Shown here in pieces: positions 41,930-50,098 of a DNA stretch of 64,000 nucleotides. Below the pieces are notes generated by a model, which was not told where the DNA came from, searched no databases, and saw only the letters and a list, made by a program, of their open reading frames with translations. Position numbers and translations under genes: made by a program. The stretch comes from Falsiroseomonas sp050563545 (GTDB taxonomy: Bacteria > Pseudomonadota > Alphaproteobacteria > Acetobacterales > Acetobacteraceae). How positions within the stretch are numbered: position 1 is the stretch's first letter; every line of letters begins with the position of its first letter. The DNA lies in the NCBI RefSeq assembly GCF_050563545.1, contig NZ_JBNXUM010000032.1, positions 14,317-78,316 on the forward strand, given 5' to 3'.

Positions 41930-42934
41930 ATGCCGAATTTCGATGGCGGCCACTACTTCCTGACCACGCTCATCCCCGTTCGCGACGAGCCCGCGCAGGA
42001 CCCCCGCGGCGCGGAATGGGTGACGTCGCACCTGCATTGCCTGCGCGAGAAGCTCGCGAGCATGCCGACGGCGCTGCAGAGCTGGGCGACCGAGGGCACG
42101 GGCGTCAACAGCCCCTTTGCGCGCGACCGCCGCACGCATTTCGCGCGCCTCGTCGTGATGGACGACGTCGCCTACAACGGCCGCGACCACCGCGACGCCG
42201 TGGTGACCGCGGTGAAGGGCCCGCTCGGCGGGCTGCTGAAGCGACGCCTGCCCGGCGCCGATCCCACGCAGCCCGATCCCGTGGACCACCTGCCGCATGC
42301 CTGGCTGATCTTCGTCTCCGACTTCGACGCGGCCAGCAGCGATTCGGGCGAGCTCGTCGGCTACCTCCGTGGCCTCTTCTCCGTGATGGAGGAGGAGTGG
42401 CGCGACATCCTGATGCACTGCCAGGGCTGGGAGCGGGCGATGGGCGCGGACGACTTCGTGCGCCTTGTAATGCGCTGCCAGGTCGAGACGACCATGCCCT
42501 TCAACGACTACTACGTCCCCTTCCCGGCCCTCCCCTCCATGCCGCTGGGCCCGGTGATCGCGCCGCTTGGCGTCGCGGCGGTGCTGCTCGTGGTCGGGCT
42601 GCTCTGCGGGCTGCTCGGCGCCTGGTTCGGCTGGTTCGGACGCTGGGCCTGGTGGGCCGCGCTGATCGGCGCAATCGGCGTGCCGCTCGGCGTCTGGCAT
42701 GCCTATCGCACGATCGTCCAGAAGGCGCAGGCCCCGCTGCCGAGGGGCCATCGCACCGACCTCACCAGCGTGACGAAGGCGCTCTACCTGCAGCAGCACT
42801 TCACGCGGTTCGCCATCTCGCAGCAGGGCGCGGCGCCGGCCGCGCTGCACGCCGCCTTCGCCGATTTCCTGGCGGCGCATCGCCCCGAAGATCCGCTGGC
42901 GCCGACCCAGGCCCGCGGCACGGTGAGGAGCTGA
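41930..42934 (+). CDS. Membrane protein of unknown function, second gene of the DyP/P450 operon
   Basis: This is a 334-residue protein. The N-terminal 200 residues share with the preceding gene the blocks HFARLVVMDD (70-79), WLIFVSDFD (125-133) and QVETTMPFNDYY (184-195). About residues 205-260 are two close hydrophobic helices rich in Trp and Gly (VAAVLLVVGLLCGLLGAWFG and WAWWAALIGAIGVPLGVW). A C-terminal region with ALYLQQHFTRFAISQQGA follows. It probably anchors the system to the membrane. The function is unknown. The peroxidase gene begins 3 bases after its stop. Confidence 0.78.
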   Translation: MPNFDGGHYFLTTLIPVRDEPAQDPRGAEWVTSHLHCLREKLASMPTALQSWATEGTGVNSPFARDRRTHFARLVVMDDVAYNGRDHRDAVVTAVKGPLGGLLKRRLPGADPTQPDPVDHLPHAWLIFVSDFDAASSDSGELVGYLRGLFSVMEEEWRDILMHCQGWERAMGADDFVRLVMRCQVETTMPFNDYYVPFPALPSMPLGPVIAPLGVAAVLLVVGLLCGLLGAWFGWFGRWAWWAALIGAIGVPLGVWHAYRTIVQKAQAPLPRGHRTDLTSVTKALYLQQHFTRFAISQQGAAPAALHAAFADFLAAHRPEDPLAPTQARGTVRS

Positions 42935-42937
42935 GCC

Positions 42938-44560
42938 ATGGACGTCTCGCTCGACCTCGCCGACATCCAGGGCAACATCCTCGCGGCCTATGGAAAGATG
43001 GGCTTCCCGAAGGGCCGCGTGATCCTGCTGAACGTCAGCGACGCGCAGGCCGGCCGCAACCTCGTGGAGACGCTGCGCCGGCGCGTCACCTCCGCCCTGC
43101 CCTGGCCAAGCTCCAAGCGCGCGCCGATGCCGGGCCAGGTGATGGCGGTGCGGCCCGCGGTGACCGTGAACCTCGCCTTCACCTTCCGAGGGCTACTGGC
43201 GCTGGAGGTGCCGATCCGCACGCTGCGCGGCATGCCCGACGAGTTCATCGACGGCATGGCCGCGCGTGCCGACATCCTTTGCGACAACTTTCCCCGGCGC
43301 ATCGTGGACTCCTGGGACCCGGTCTGGCTGGACGGGAAGAAGCCCGATCGGCGCGTGCACATCGCGGTCACGCTGAACGCCGCGATGGACCCCGCGACCG
43401 GCGAGCCCGTGCCGGAGCTCGAGCAGCTCTGCCAGGAGATCGTCGGGATGTGCGGGCTGGGCGGTGTCTCCATCCTGGAAGGCCATCGCGGCGCCGATGC
43501 GCGCTGGCAGGAGATGTCGGCCCGGCTGGGACGGCAGCCCGACGGCCGCTTCGCGCCGCTGCCGGCCGAGCATTTCGGCTTCGTGGACGCCATCGGCGAC
43601 CCTGTCTTCGAAGGGCAGATGGCGCCATCGGACTGCCGGGAACGATCCAAGGGCCAGGGCAAGCTGCAGCCCGACGGGACATGGGCGCCGCTCGCGACCG
43701 GGGAGTTCCTGCTAGGCTGGCCCGACGAGAGCCAGGAGATCGCGGGCGCGGCGATGCCGCTGGATTTCAGTCGCAACGGCACCTTTATGGCGGTGCGGAA
43801 GCTGCATCAGAACGTCTCCGCCTGGCGCCGCTGCATCGCCGCCCAGGCGGAGCGCTACGCCGCGGTGATGGACGTCCCGCGCGAGCAGGCCGGCGAGATC
43901 CTGGCTGCGAAGATCGCGGGGCGCTGGCGTGACGGCGTGCCGCTGATCGCCGCGCCCACATTCGAGGCCTGGCAGGCCTTCCGCGACCGGCGCGACGCCG
44001 CGGAGAAGGCCGGCGACGTCGCGACCCTGGACGCGCTGCGGCGGGCGCTCGTGGATTTCACCTTCGGGAAGGACAGCGTCGGCGCCGCCTGCCCCTTCGG
44101 GGCCCATATCCGCCGCGCCAACACGCGCGACATGCTGGACCCCCTGCTGTCCACCGGCGATGCGGATCGGCTGACGGGATCGGTGCTGAACAACCGGCGC
44201 CGGATCCTCCGCCGCGGCCTGCCCTATGGCGAGGCGCCGGAGCAGGGCGACGACAGCGACGAGCATGGCATCGTCCTGATGGTGAAATGCGCGTCGCTGT
44301 TCCGCCAGTTCGAGTTCGTGCAGCAGCAATGGATGCAGTACGGGCTGGACTTCAACGCCGGGAACGACACCTGCCCGATCGTCGGCAACCACTTCGAGGA
44401 GAACAAGTTCGTCATCCCCGCCGACCCCGCATCCGGCAAGCCGCCCTTCTTCGTGGCGAACATGCCGCAATTCGTTGAGACGCGCGGCGGCGAGTATTTC
44501 TTCGTCCCCTCCCTGACGGCGCTGCGCATGATCGGCCAGGGCCTGGTGGATCCCACGTGA
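42938..44560 (+). CDS. DyP-type haem peroxidase (large class)
   Basis: This is a 540-residue dye-decolorising-type peroxidase, longer than the 300-residue minimal class. The distal Asp is Asp217 in FGFVDAIGDP (GxxDG with Ala for the last Gly). The NGTFMAVRKLHQNV segment is present, and the proximal haem ligand is His390 in CPFGAHIRRANTRD. It ends with RRILRRGLPYG and a Phe-rich C-terminal region. No Tat or Sec signal is seen, so it should be cytoplasmic. It oxidises a substrate with H2O2; the substrate is not known. Its stop overlaps the P450 start (GTGA). Confidence 0.93.
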   Translation: MDVSLDLADIQGNILAAYGKMGFPKGRVILLNVSDAQAGRNLVETLRRRVTSALPWPSSKRAPMPGQVMAVRPAVTVNLAFTFRGLLALEVPIRTLRGMPDEFIDGMAARADILCDNFPRRIVDSWDPVWLDGKKPDRRVHIAVTLNAAMDPATGEPVPELEQLCQEIVGMCGLGGVSILEGHRGADARWQEMSARLGRQPDGRFAPLPAEHFGFVDAIGDPVFEGQMAPSDCRERSKGQGKLQPDGTWAPLATGEFLLGWPDESQEIAGAAMPLDFSRNGTFMAVRKLHQNVSAWRRCIAAQAERYAAVMDVPREQAGEILAAKIAGRWRDGVPLIAAPTFEAWQAFRDRRDAAEKAGDVATLDALRRALVDFTFGKDSVGAACPFGAHIRRANTRDMLDPLLSTGDADRLTGSVLNNRRRILRRGLPYGEAPEQGDDSDEHGIVLMVKCASLFRQFEFVQQQWMQYGLDFNAGNDTCPIVGNHFEENKFVIPADPASGKPPFFVANMPQFVETRGGEYFFVPSLTALRMIGQGLVDPT

Positions 44561-45873
44561 TCCGGGCCGCTTCGATCCATCTGCCGATGTGGGGCGCGGG
44601 TCTGGCGGCCGCGTTCCGCTTGGCCGGCACGGCGATCCGGGACCGCGCGGCGCTCGCGCCGCTGCTCGGCACAGCGGCCGGGCAACGCGAGGTCTTCGCG
44701 GTGCTGCGCGCCTTCTGGCCGAATCTGCGCGTCGGCCGGAAGCTCGTCACGGCCTACGACAACACCGGCACCGCAGTCGTCACGCGGCGGTCCGAGGTGA
44801 CGGAAGTGCTGGACCGCGAGGCAGACTTCGCCGTGGTCTACGAGCCCAAGATGCGTGCCATCACGGCCGGCGAGAACTTCTTCCTCGGCATGCAGGACGG
44901 CGTCGATTATCAGCGCGACACGTCGTCGATGCGCCTCGCAGCGCGGCGGGACGACGTCGCGCGCATCGTCCAGCCCTTCGCGGCGGAGGAAGCGGCGGCG
45001 ATCGTCGCGGTCGCGCGGGGGACGCTCGACGTGCCTGCAGCGCTGACCAGGCGCGTGCCGGCGAGGCTCGTCGCCCGCTATTTCGGCCTGCCCTATGACA
45101 GCGAGGAGACGCTGATCGACCAGGCCACGCGGATGTTCTGGTACCTCTTCGTCGACCTTAAGGGCGAGGAGAGCGTGAGCGCACCGGCACTCGCCGCGGC
45201 AGCCGCGGCGCGGGACTGGATCGATGCCTGCATCGCCGCGCGCAAGGCGAACCCATCGGCGCAGGACGATGTGCTCGGCCGCTGCCTGGCGCTGCAGGCG
45301 GCGGGGGTGCCGGGAATGGACGACCGCGGCATCCGCAACAACCTGATCGGGCTGGTGATCGGGCTGGTGCCGACGCTGTCCAAGGCGGCGACGCAGGCGC
45401 TTTCGCAACTGCTGGACCGGCCGGATGCGCTGGCGATGGCGCAGGTGGCGGCGCGCGCGGGGGACGATGCACGCCTCGCCGAGATCGTCTTCGAGGCGCT
45501 GCGCTTCGATCCCGTGAACCCCGTGATCTACCGCCGCGCGGTCCGCGATACGGAGATCGCGCGAGGCACCTGGCGGAGCCTGCGCATCCCGAAGGGCACG
45601 ATGGTGCTGGCCGCAAATCTCTCCGCCATGTTCGACTCGCTGGCGATGGAGAAGCCCGAGGCCTTCCGACCCGGTCGGCCCTGGGGCGACTACATGCTTT
45701 GGGGCTATGGCATGCACGCCTGCTTCGGCGGCTGGATCAACCGCGCCGTGGTGCCGGCGATGCTGAAGCCGGTGCTGGCCAAGCAGGGGCTGCGAAGGGC
45801 GGAAGGGGAGGCCGGGCGCATCGACGGGCGCACGCCCTTCCCGGCGAACATGACGGTGCTGTTCGACGACTGA
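44557..45873 (+). CDS. Cytochrome P450 lacking the I-helix acid-alcohol pair
   Basis: This is a 438-residue haem-thiolate protein. The ExxR motif is EALR (313-316) and the haem loop is WGYGMHACFGG with Cys389, so haem binding is intact. The I-helix region reads IGLVPTLSKA (268-277), where a normal monooxygenase has AGxET; Val and Pro replace the acid and the Thr. Pro at this place is known in CYP152 peroxygenases, which use H2O2. No ferredoxin or reductase gene lies near. Co-translation with a peroxidase gene supports a peroxide-driven or isomerase-type reaction, by inference. The start is GTG, overlapping the peroxidase stop. Confidence 0.92.
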   Translation: MIRAASIHLPMWGAGLAAAFRLAGTAIRDRAALAPLLGTAAGQREVFAVLRAFWPNLRVGRKLVTAYDNTGTAVVTRRSEVTEVLDREADFAVVYEPKMRAITAGENFFLGMQDGVDYQRDTSSMRLAARRDDVARIVQPFAAEEAAAIVAVARGTLDVPAALTRRVPARLVARYFGLPYDSEETLIDQATRMFWYLFVDLKGEESVSAPALAAAAAARDWIDACIAARKANPSAQDDVLGRCLALQAAGVPGMDDRGIRNNLIGLVIGLVPTLSKAATQALSQLLDRPDALAMAQVAARAGDDARLAEIVFEALRFDPVNPVIYRRAVRDTEIARGTWRSLRIPKGTMVLAANLSAMFDSLAMEKPEAFRPGRPWGDYMLWGYGMHACFGGWINRAVVPAMLKPVLAKQGLRRAEGEAGRIDGRTPFPANMTVLFDD

Positions 45874-45953
45874 GGGCTGGGGCAGATTGCCGGGCGACAT
45901 GGCTGGTGACGCGCTGGTCGGCTGAGGTTGCGCTCACCCCGGGAGGAACATGC

Positions 45954-46925
45954 ATGCCCCGCCTGACCCGCCGCGCCTTCGGCGGCCTTCTCGCCGCGCC
46001 CCTGATCGCGCGCGCAGCACACGCGCAATGGACGCCGTCCCGACCGATGCGCCTGATCGCGCCCTATCCGCCGGGCGGCGGGGTGGACACGACGTCCCGC
46101 CTGCTGGCCGTGCCGATGGGCGCCTTCCTTGGCCAGCCCATCGTGGTTGAGAACCGCGCCGGCGCGGGCGGATCGATCGGCGCAGCGGAGCTCGCGCGCA
46201 GCGCGCCCGACGGGCAGACCATCATGATCGACGCCATGGCCCATACCGTGAATCCCTGGCTGATCCGCAACCTGCCCTTCGACTACGCCACGGCCTTCAC
46301 GCCGGTCAGCCAGGTCGTGGTGCTGCCGCAGCTGCTGGTGATCGCCCCGCAGATCCCGGCACGAACGCTCGCGGAGTTCGTGGCCTATGTGAAGGCGCGG
46401 CCGGGGCAGCTTTCCTACGGATCGTCCGGCAATGCGACGGCGGCGCACCTGGCCGCGGCGCTCTTTGCGCAGCGCGCCGGGCTCGACATCCAGCACGTGC
46501 CCTATCGCGGCGGCACGCCGGCGCTGCAGGACCTCATGGGCGGGGCGATCGCCTTCGTCTTCGGCACCGTCTCCTCCTCGCTGCAGCTGGCGCGGGAGGG
46601 GCGGATCCGGGCGTTGGCCGTCTCCACCGCAAGCCGCATCGCCTCCATGCCCGATGTCCCGACCGTCGCGGAGCAGGGCTTTCCCGGCTACGAGCTCAAT
46701 GAGTGGAACGGTCTCTACGCGCCGGCCGGACTGCCGGCGCCGGTGACCCAGCGGCTGTTCGAGGCGTCCACCGCCGCGCTGGCCGATCCAACGGTGCGGC
46801 AGAGGCTGGACGCGCTCGGCGCCTATCCCGTGGGATCGTCGCCGGACGTCTTCGCGCGCTATGTCGCGGAGCAGCGGGCGGCGATGGGCGTGCTGGTTCG
46901 CGAGGCGCGGATCGAGGCGGGTTAG
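45954..46925 (+). CDS. Bug/TctC family solute-binding protein
   Basis: This is a 323-residue periplasmic receptor. The signal sequence PRLTRRAFGGLLAAPLIARA has twin arginines. Ligand-binding elements are LIAPYPPGGGVDTTSRLL, VENRAGAGGSIGAAELA and YRGGTPALQDLMGG. The start ATG at 45954 has GGGAGGA just upstream; an out-of-frame ATG overlaps it at 45950. No TctA or TctB genes are near. It is followed after 75 bases by a second receptor of the same family, and the two differ enough to be old duplicates. The ligand is probably a carboxylic acid. Confidence 0.92.
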   Translation: MPRLTRRAFGGLLAAPLIARAAHAQWTPSRPMRLIAPYPPGGGVDTTSRLLAVPMGAFLGQPIVVENRAGAGGSIGAAELARSAPDGQTIMIDAMAHTVNPWLIRNLPFDYATAFTPVSQVVVLPQLLVIAPQIPARTLAEFVAYVKARPGQLSYGSSGNATAAHLAAALFAQRAGLDIQHVPYRGGTPALQDLMGGAIAFVFGTVSSSLQLAREGRIRALAVSTASRIASMPDVPTVAEQGFPGYELNEWNGLYAPAGLPAPVTQRLFEASTAALADPTVRQRLDALGAYPVGSSPDVFARYVAEQRAAMGVLVREARIEAG

Positions 46926-47000
46926 CGTGCGGCGCACGCAACCGGGTTGACCGCACGCCCGCCCTGCCCGATCTCGCGCGCAACAAGACCGGAGAACGCC

Positions 47001-47963
47001 ATGACGATCACTCGCCGCGCCGCACTCGGCGCCGCCGCGCTGCTGCCCGTCGCCGCGCGGGCGCAGGCACCCTGGCCGAGCCGCTCCATCCGCCTGATCG
47101 TGCCTTTTGCCGCGGGCGGTGCGGCCGACAGCGCGGCGCGGGTGCTGACGCCGCGCATGGGCGAGAGGCTCGGCCAGGGCTTCGTGGTGGAGAACCGGAC
47201 CGGCGCCTCGGGCAGCCTCGGCGGCGGCGAGGTCGCGCGGGCGACGGACGGCCACACCTTCCTCTGGGACGCGTCGAGCCACGTCGTGAACCCCGCGCTG
47301 CTGCGCGGCCTGCCCTTCGACTACGCCACGGCCTTCGTCCCGGTCTCGCTGGTCGTGACCTTCCCCTCCGCGGTGGCGGTGAAGAACGATTTTCCCGCGC
47401 GCACTCTGGCGGAGTTCGTGGCGGCGTCGAAGGCGCGGCCCGGCACCCTGACCGTCGGCACGCAGGGCAATGCGACGGCGGGGCATCTCGGCCTGGCGGC
47501 GTTCTCGAAGGCCGCGGGGATCGAGGTGCTGCACGTCCCCTATCGCGGCGGCGCGGCGGCGGCGCAGGACCTGGCCTCGGGCGCGGTGGACGCGGTGTTC
47601 ACGACGCTGGTCTCGGCGGGGCCGATCGTGGATGCCGGCCGCGCGCGCTTCATCGGCGTGGCGACCGCAAGCCGCGTGGAGAGCCGCCCCGATGTCCCGA
47701 CCATCGCAGAGCAGGGCTATGCGGGCTTCGAGTCCAATGAATGGGCGGGGCTGTTCGGCCCCGCGGGCACACCGCCGGCGGTGGTCAACGCGCTCTATGC
47801 CGCGCTGACCGAGGCGATCGCCGATCCCGCCATCCGCGCCCGCCTGGTGCAGATCGGCTGCGTGCCGGTCGCGTCCTCGCCCGCCGATTTCGCGCGCTTC
47901 GTAAGGGAAGGGCGCGCGCAGATGGCCACCCTGGTGCGCGAGGCGAACATCCGGGCGGAGTGA
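47001..47963 (+). CDS. Bug/TctC family solute-binding protein
   Basis: This is a 320-residue periplasmic receptor with the signal MTITRRAALGAAALLPVAAR followed by AQA. The core has LIVPFAAGGAADSAARVL, VENRTGASGSLGGGEVA and YRGGAAAAQDLASGAV. It is similar to the receptor directly upstream (both share LPFDYATAF), but the two have clearly different binding segments. It precedes a nested inverted repeat and an EamA transporter gene, with which it may or may not be co-transcribed. The ligand is unknown. Confidence 0.92.
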   Translation: MTITRRAALGAAALLPVAARAQAPWPSRSIRLIVPFAAGGAADSAARVLTPRMGERLGQGFVVENRTGASGSLGGGEVARATDGHTFLWDASSHVVNPALLRGLPFDYATAFVPVSLVVTFPSAVAVKNDFPARTLAEFVAASKARPGTLTVGTQGNATAGHLGLAAFSKAAGIEVLHVPYRGGAAAAQDLASGAVDAVFTTLVSAGPIVDAGRARFIGVATASRVESRPDVPTIAEQGYAGFESNEWAGLFGPAGTPPAVVNALYAALTEAIADPAIRARLVQIGCVPVASSPADFARFVREGRAQMATLVREANIRAE

Positions 47964-47985
47964 GGGCGTTGGCCCCCTCCCCACC

Positions 47986-48061
47986 CCTCCCCCGCACGGC
48001 GGGGGAGGGAGCAGCCCCGCGGTCACGATTCGCTTCTCCCTCCCCCGCCGTGCGGGGGAGG
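47986..48061. repeat. Nested inverted repeat of a palindromic 25-base unit
   Basis: Two 25-base arms (47986-48010 and 48037-48061) are perfect reverse complements of each other. Each arm is itself a hairpin, CCTCCCCCGC-ACG-GCGGGGGAGG plus one base. This is a paired REP/BIME-like arrangement. A related stem, CTCCCCC/GGGGGAG, lies at about 49616-49637 after rplQ, so the unit is probably repeated in the genome. It abuts the start of the EamA transporter gene. Confidence 0.8.
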
Positions 48062-48126
48062 GCGGGGAGAGGGCTTCTTCCCTGACCAAACCCGCCGCCA
48101 ACCAGAACCTCGCGGGCATCGCGCTG

Positions 48127-48951
48127 ATGTCGGCGGCGGTGCTGGCCTTCTCGCTGAACGACGTGCTGGGGAAGTGGCTGGTGGCCACCTACTCCGTTGC
48201 GCAGGTCCTGGTGCTGCGCTCCATCGCGGCGCTGGTCGTCCTCGCCCCCTTCATCTGGCGCGAGGGCGCGGCGCACCTGCTGCGGCCGCGCCGGCCCTGG
48301 CTGCAGGCCGGGCGCGTCGCCGCCGGGACGATCGAGGTCGCCTGCTTCTACTGGGCGGTCGGCATGATGCCGCTGGCTGACACCATGGCGTTCTGGATGG
48401 CCACCCCGATCTTCGTGGCCGTCGCCTCCGCCGTGATCCTGAAGGAAAGGCTGGAGGCCGCGCGCTTCGTCGCCGTGCTGGTCGGCTTCGCGGGCGTGGT
48501 GCTGGCGCTCGGCGCGGGGCTCGATTCGGGCTGGCTGCCGACCGTGGTCGCCCTGGTCGGGGTCTGCGTCTACACGGCGTACCTTCTCTGCACCCGGGCG
48601 CTGCGCGCGACGTCCGCCACCGTGCTCGCGACCTACCAGATGACGGGCGCGCTGCTCTTCGGCCTGGTGATGCTGCCCTGGGCCTGGGTGCCGCCGACGC
48701 TGGCCGACGTCGCGCTGCTGATGGCGCTCGGCGTCACGGGCGTCATCGCACATCTGGCTGTCACGAAGTCGCTCGCGCTGGCGCCGGCGCCGGTGGTGGT
48801 GCCGTGGCAATACGCGATGATCCTGTGGGGCATCCTGTTCGGCTGGCTCTTCTTCCACGAGGTGCCGGAGACCGCGATGCTGGCCGGCGTCGCGGTCATC
48901 GTCGCCGCGGGACTGTGGTTGACGAGGCTGGAGTTGCGCACCGGGCGCTGA
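48127..48951 (+). CDS. EamA/DMT family transporter, start uncertain
   Basis: This is a 274-residue (as drawn) inner membrane transporter with about ten hydrophobic helices in two EamA halves. The first half holds ATYSVAQVLVLRSIAALVVL and WAVGMMPLADTMAFWMATPI, the second TYQMTGALLFGLVMLPWAW and APAPVVVPWQYAMILWGILF. The ATG at 48127 leaves TM1 short. The same frame runs upstream through NQNLAGIAL to a CTG at 48082, close to the inverted repeat, without any ATG, GTG or TTG, so the true start may be a CTG or may have been lost. The substrate is unknown; this family exports metabolites. Confidence 0.85.
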   Translation: MSAAVLAFSLNDVLGKWLVATYSVAQVLVLRSIAALVVLAPFIWREGAAHLLRPRRPWLQAGRVAAGTIEVACFYWAVGMMPLADTMAFWMATPIFVAVASAVILKERLEAARFVAVLVGFAGVVLALGAGLDSGWLPTVVALVGVCVYTAYLLCTRALRATSATVLATYQMTGALLFGLVMLPWAWVPPTLADVALLMALGVTGVIAHLAVTKSLALAPAPVVVPWQYAMILWGILFGWLFFHEVPETAMLAGVAVIVAAGLWLTRLELRTGR

Positions 48952-49058
48952 CGCGCCGATGCTGCCCCGGGCGCCGAAGACGGGCGACATGCGGCTCTGG
49001 CGCCTGATCGCGTCGGGCCCGGGGCTGCGGGCGCGGCCGGCACTGGGAGAAATGCGGG

Positions 49059-49547
49059 ATGTTCCGGGTTGGACAGCAGGTGTGGCACCGCGACGGGCGG
49101 CGCAGCGGCAAGGTCGTGGAGGTTGACGGTGAGCGCGTCTACATCGAGCAGGAGAACGGCGCCGAGCTCGATTTCCGCGCAGGCGACCTCAGCGCGACGC
49201 CGCCGGCCGGCGCGAAGCTGACCGAGGCGCGGCCTAGGGATGGCGGGGCGGCGGGCTATGTGATGCCGAACCGCACCCTCACGGCCGCCGACATCACGCC
49301 GGAGCATGTGCGCGTCCTCGGCCTGGTCCCCCCGCGGACCGTCCAGGCGGTGGCGCTGCTGTTCGAGCGCCGGCCTGGCGCCGGCCGCTTCAGCGCTCTC
49401 GACGTCGCGGGGAAGCTGAACGTCATCGCGGAGATCACCGCGGTGCCCTATCGCACGATGCGCGAGTACAGCGACCGCCCCGGCGAGATGGGCCTGCTGA
49501 TGGGCAAGGGCCTGGCCGACAGCCAGCGCAAGGCCGGCGGGGGCTGA
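49059..49547 (+). CDS. Protein of unknown function with an SH3-like N-terminus
   Basis: This is a 162-residue protein of no recognised family. The first 50 residues (MFRVGQQVWHRDGRRSGKVV, then EVDGERVYIEQENGAELDF) look like a small SH3/KOW-type beta barrel that might bind nucleic acid or protein. The C-terminal half has helices (ITPEHVRVLGLVPPRTVQAV and ALDVAGKLNVIAEITAV) and ends with a Gly/Lys-rich tail. It has no signal or membrane segment. It converges on the rplQ operon terminator. A possible ribosome site GGGAGAAATG lies before the ATG. Confidence 0.7.
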   Translation: MFRVGQQVWHRDGRRSGKVVEVDGERVYIEQENGAELDFRAGDLSATPPAGAKLTEARPRDGGAAGYVMPNRTLTAADITPEHVRVLGLVPPRTVQAVALLFERRPGAGRFSALDVAGKLNVIAEITAVPYRTMREYSDRPGEMGLLMGKGLADSQRKAGGG

Positions 49548-49561
49548 ACGGCGCGGGCACG

Positions 49562-49584
49562 AAAAAGGGCGCCTTGCGGCGCCC
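49562..49584 (-). terminator. Intrinsic terminator of the ribosomal protein operon
   Basis: On the minus strand the stem GGGCGCC-GCAA-GGCGCCC is followed at once by TTTTT. It lies 63 bases beyond the rplQ stop, just where the S10-spc-alpha transcript should end. This is the clearest rho-independent terminator in the window. Confidence 0.92.
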
Positions 49585-49646
49585 AGTATCGCGGGGTGGG
49601 TCCGCCTACCCCGACCCTCCCCCGCGAACGGGGGGAGAGCCGTGAC

Positions 49647-50069
49647 TTACGCCTCGGCCTCTTCCTCGACGGCCTCCGGCTTCGGTCCGCTGTCGAGGCC
49701 CTTGGCGGCGACGTCGCGCTCGACCAGCTCGATCACGGCCATGGACGCCGCGTCGCCGTAGCGCACGCCCGCCTTCAGCACGCGGGTGTAGCCGCCCTGG
49801 CGCGCCTTGTAGCGCTCCGCGATCGTGGTGAAGAGCTTGTCCACCACCTTCTCGTCGCGGATCTGCGCATGGGCCTGGCGGCGCGCATGCAGGTCGCCGC
49901 GCTTGCCGAGCGTGATGATGCGCTCGACATAGGGGCGCAGCTCCTTCGCCTTCGGCAGCGTCGTGGTGATCTGCTCATGCTTGATCAGGCTCGTCGCCAT
50001 GCTGCGCAGCATGGCGATACGGTGGCTGGAGGTGACGCCGAGCTTACGGCCGGCAAACCCGTGACGCAT
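49647..50069 (-). CDS. rplQ: 50S ribosomal protein L17
   Basis: This is the 140-residue L17, last gene of the alpha operon. It opens with MRHGFAGRKLGVTSSHRIAM and continues LRSMATSLIKHEQITTTLPK, both near-invariant in the family. The C-terminal 20 residues are acidic and lineage-specific (EEEAEA end). It follows rpoA after 29 bases, and the operon terminator lies downstream. It sits near the peptide exit tunnel and bridges 23S rRNA domains. Confidence 0.98.
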   Translation of the reverse strand: MRHGFAGRKLGVTSSHRIAMLRSMATSLIKHEQITTTLPKAKELRPYVERIITLGKRGDLHARRQAHAQIRDEKVVDKLFTTIAERYKARQGGYTRVLKAGVRYGDAASMAVIELVERDVAAKGLDSGPKPEAVEEEAEA

Positions 50070-50098
50070 GGTCTTGCTTCCTGACTATCTCGGGGCCC

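Noticed and set aside
45705..48188. 827-codon minus-strand frame opposite the two TctC receptors
   Set aside because: It is antisense to two conserved receptor genes with signal peptides and has no recognisable motif.
49562..49584. The rplQ hairpin as a bidirectional terminator for the gene at 49059-49547
   Set aside because: On the plus strand the stem is preceded by A-run and followed by AGTATC, so it lacks a T-tract in that direction. It is kept only as a minus-strand terminator.
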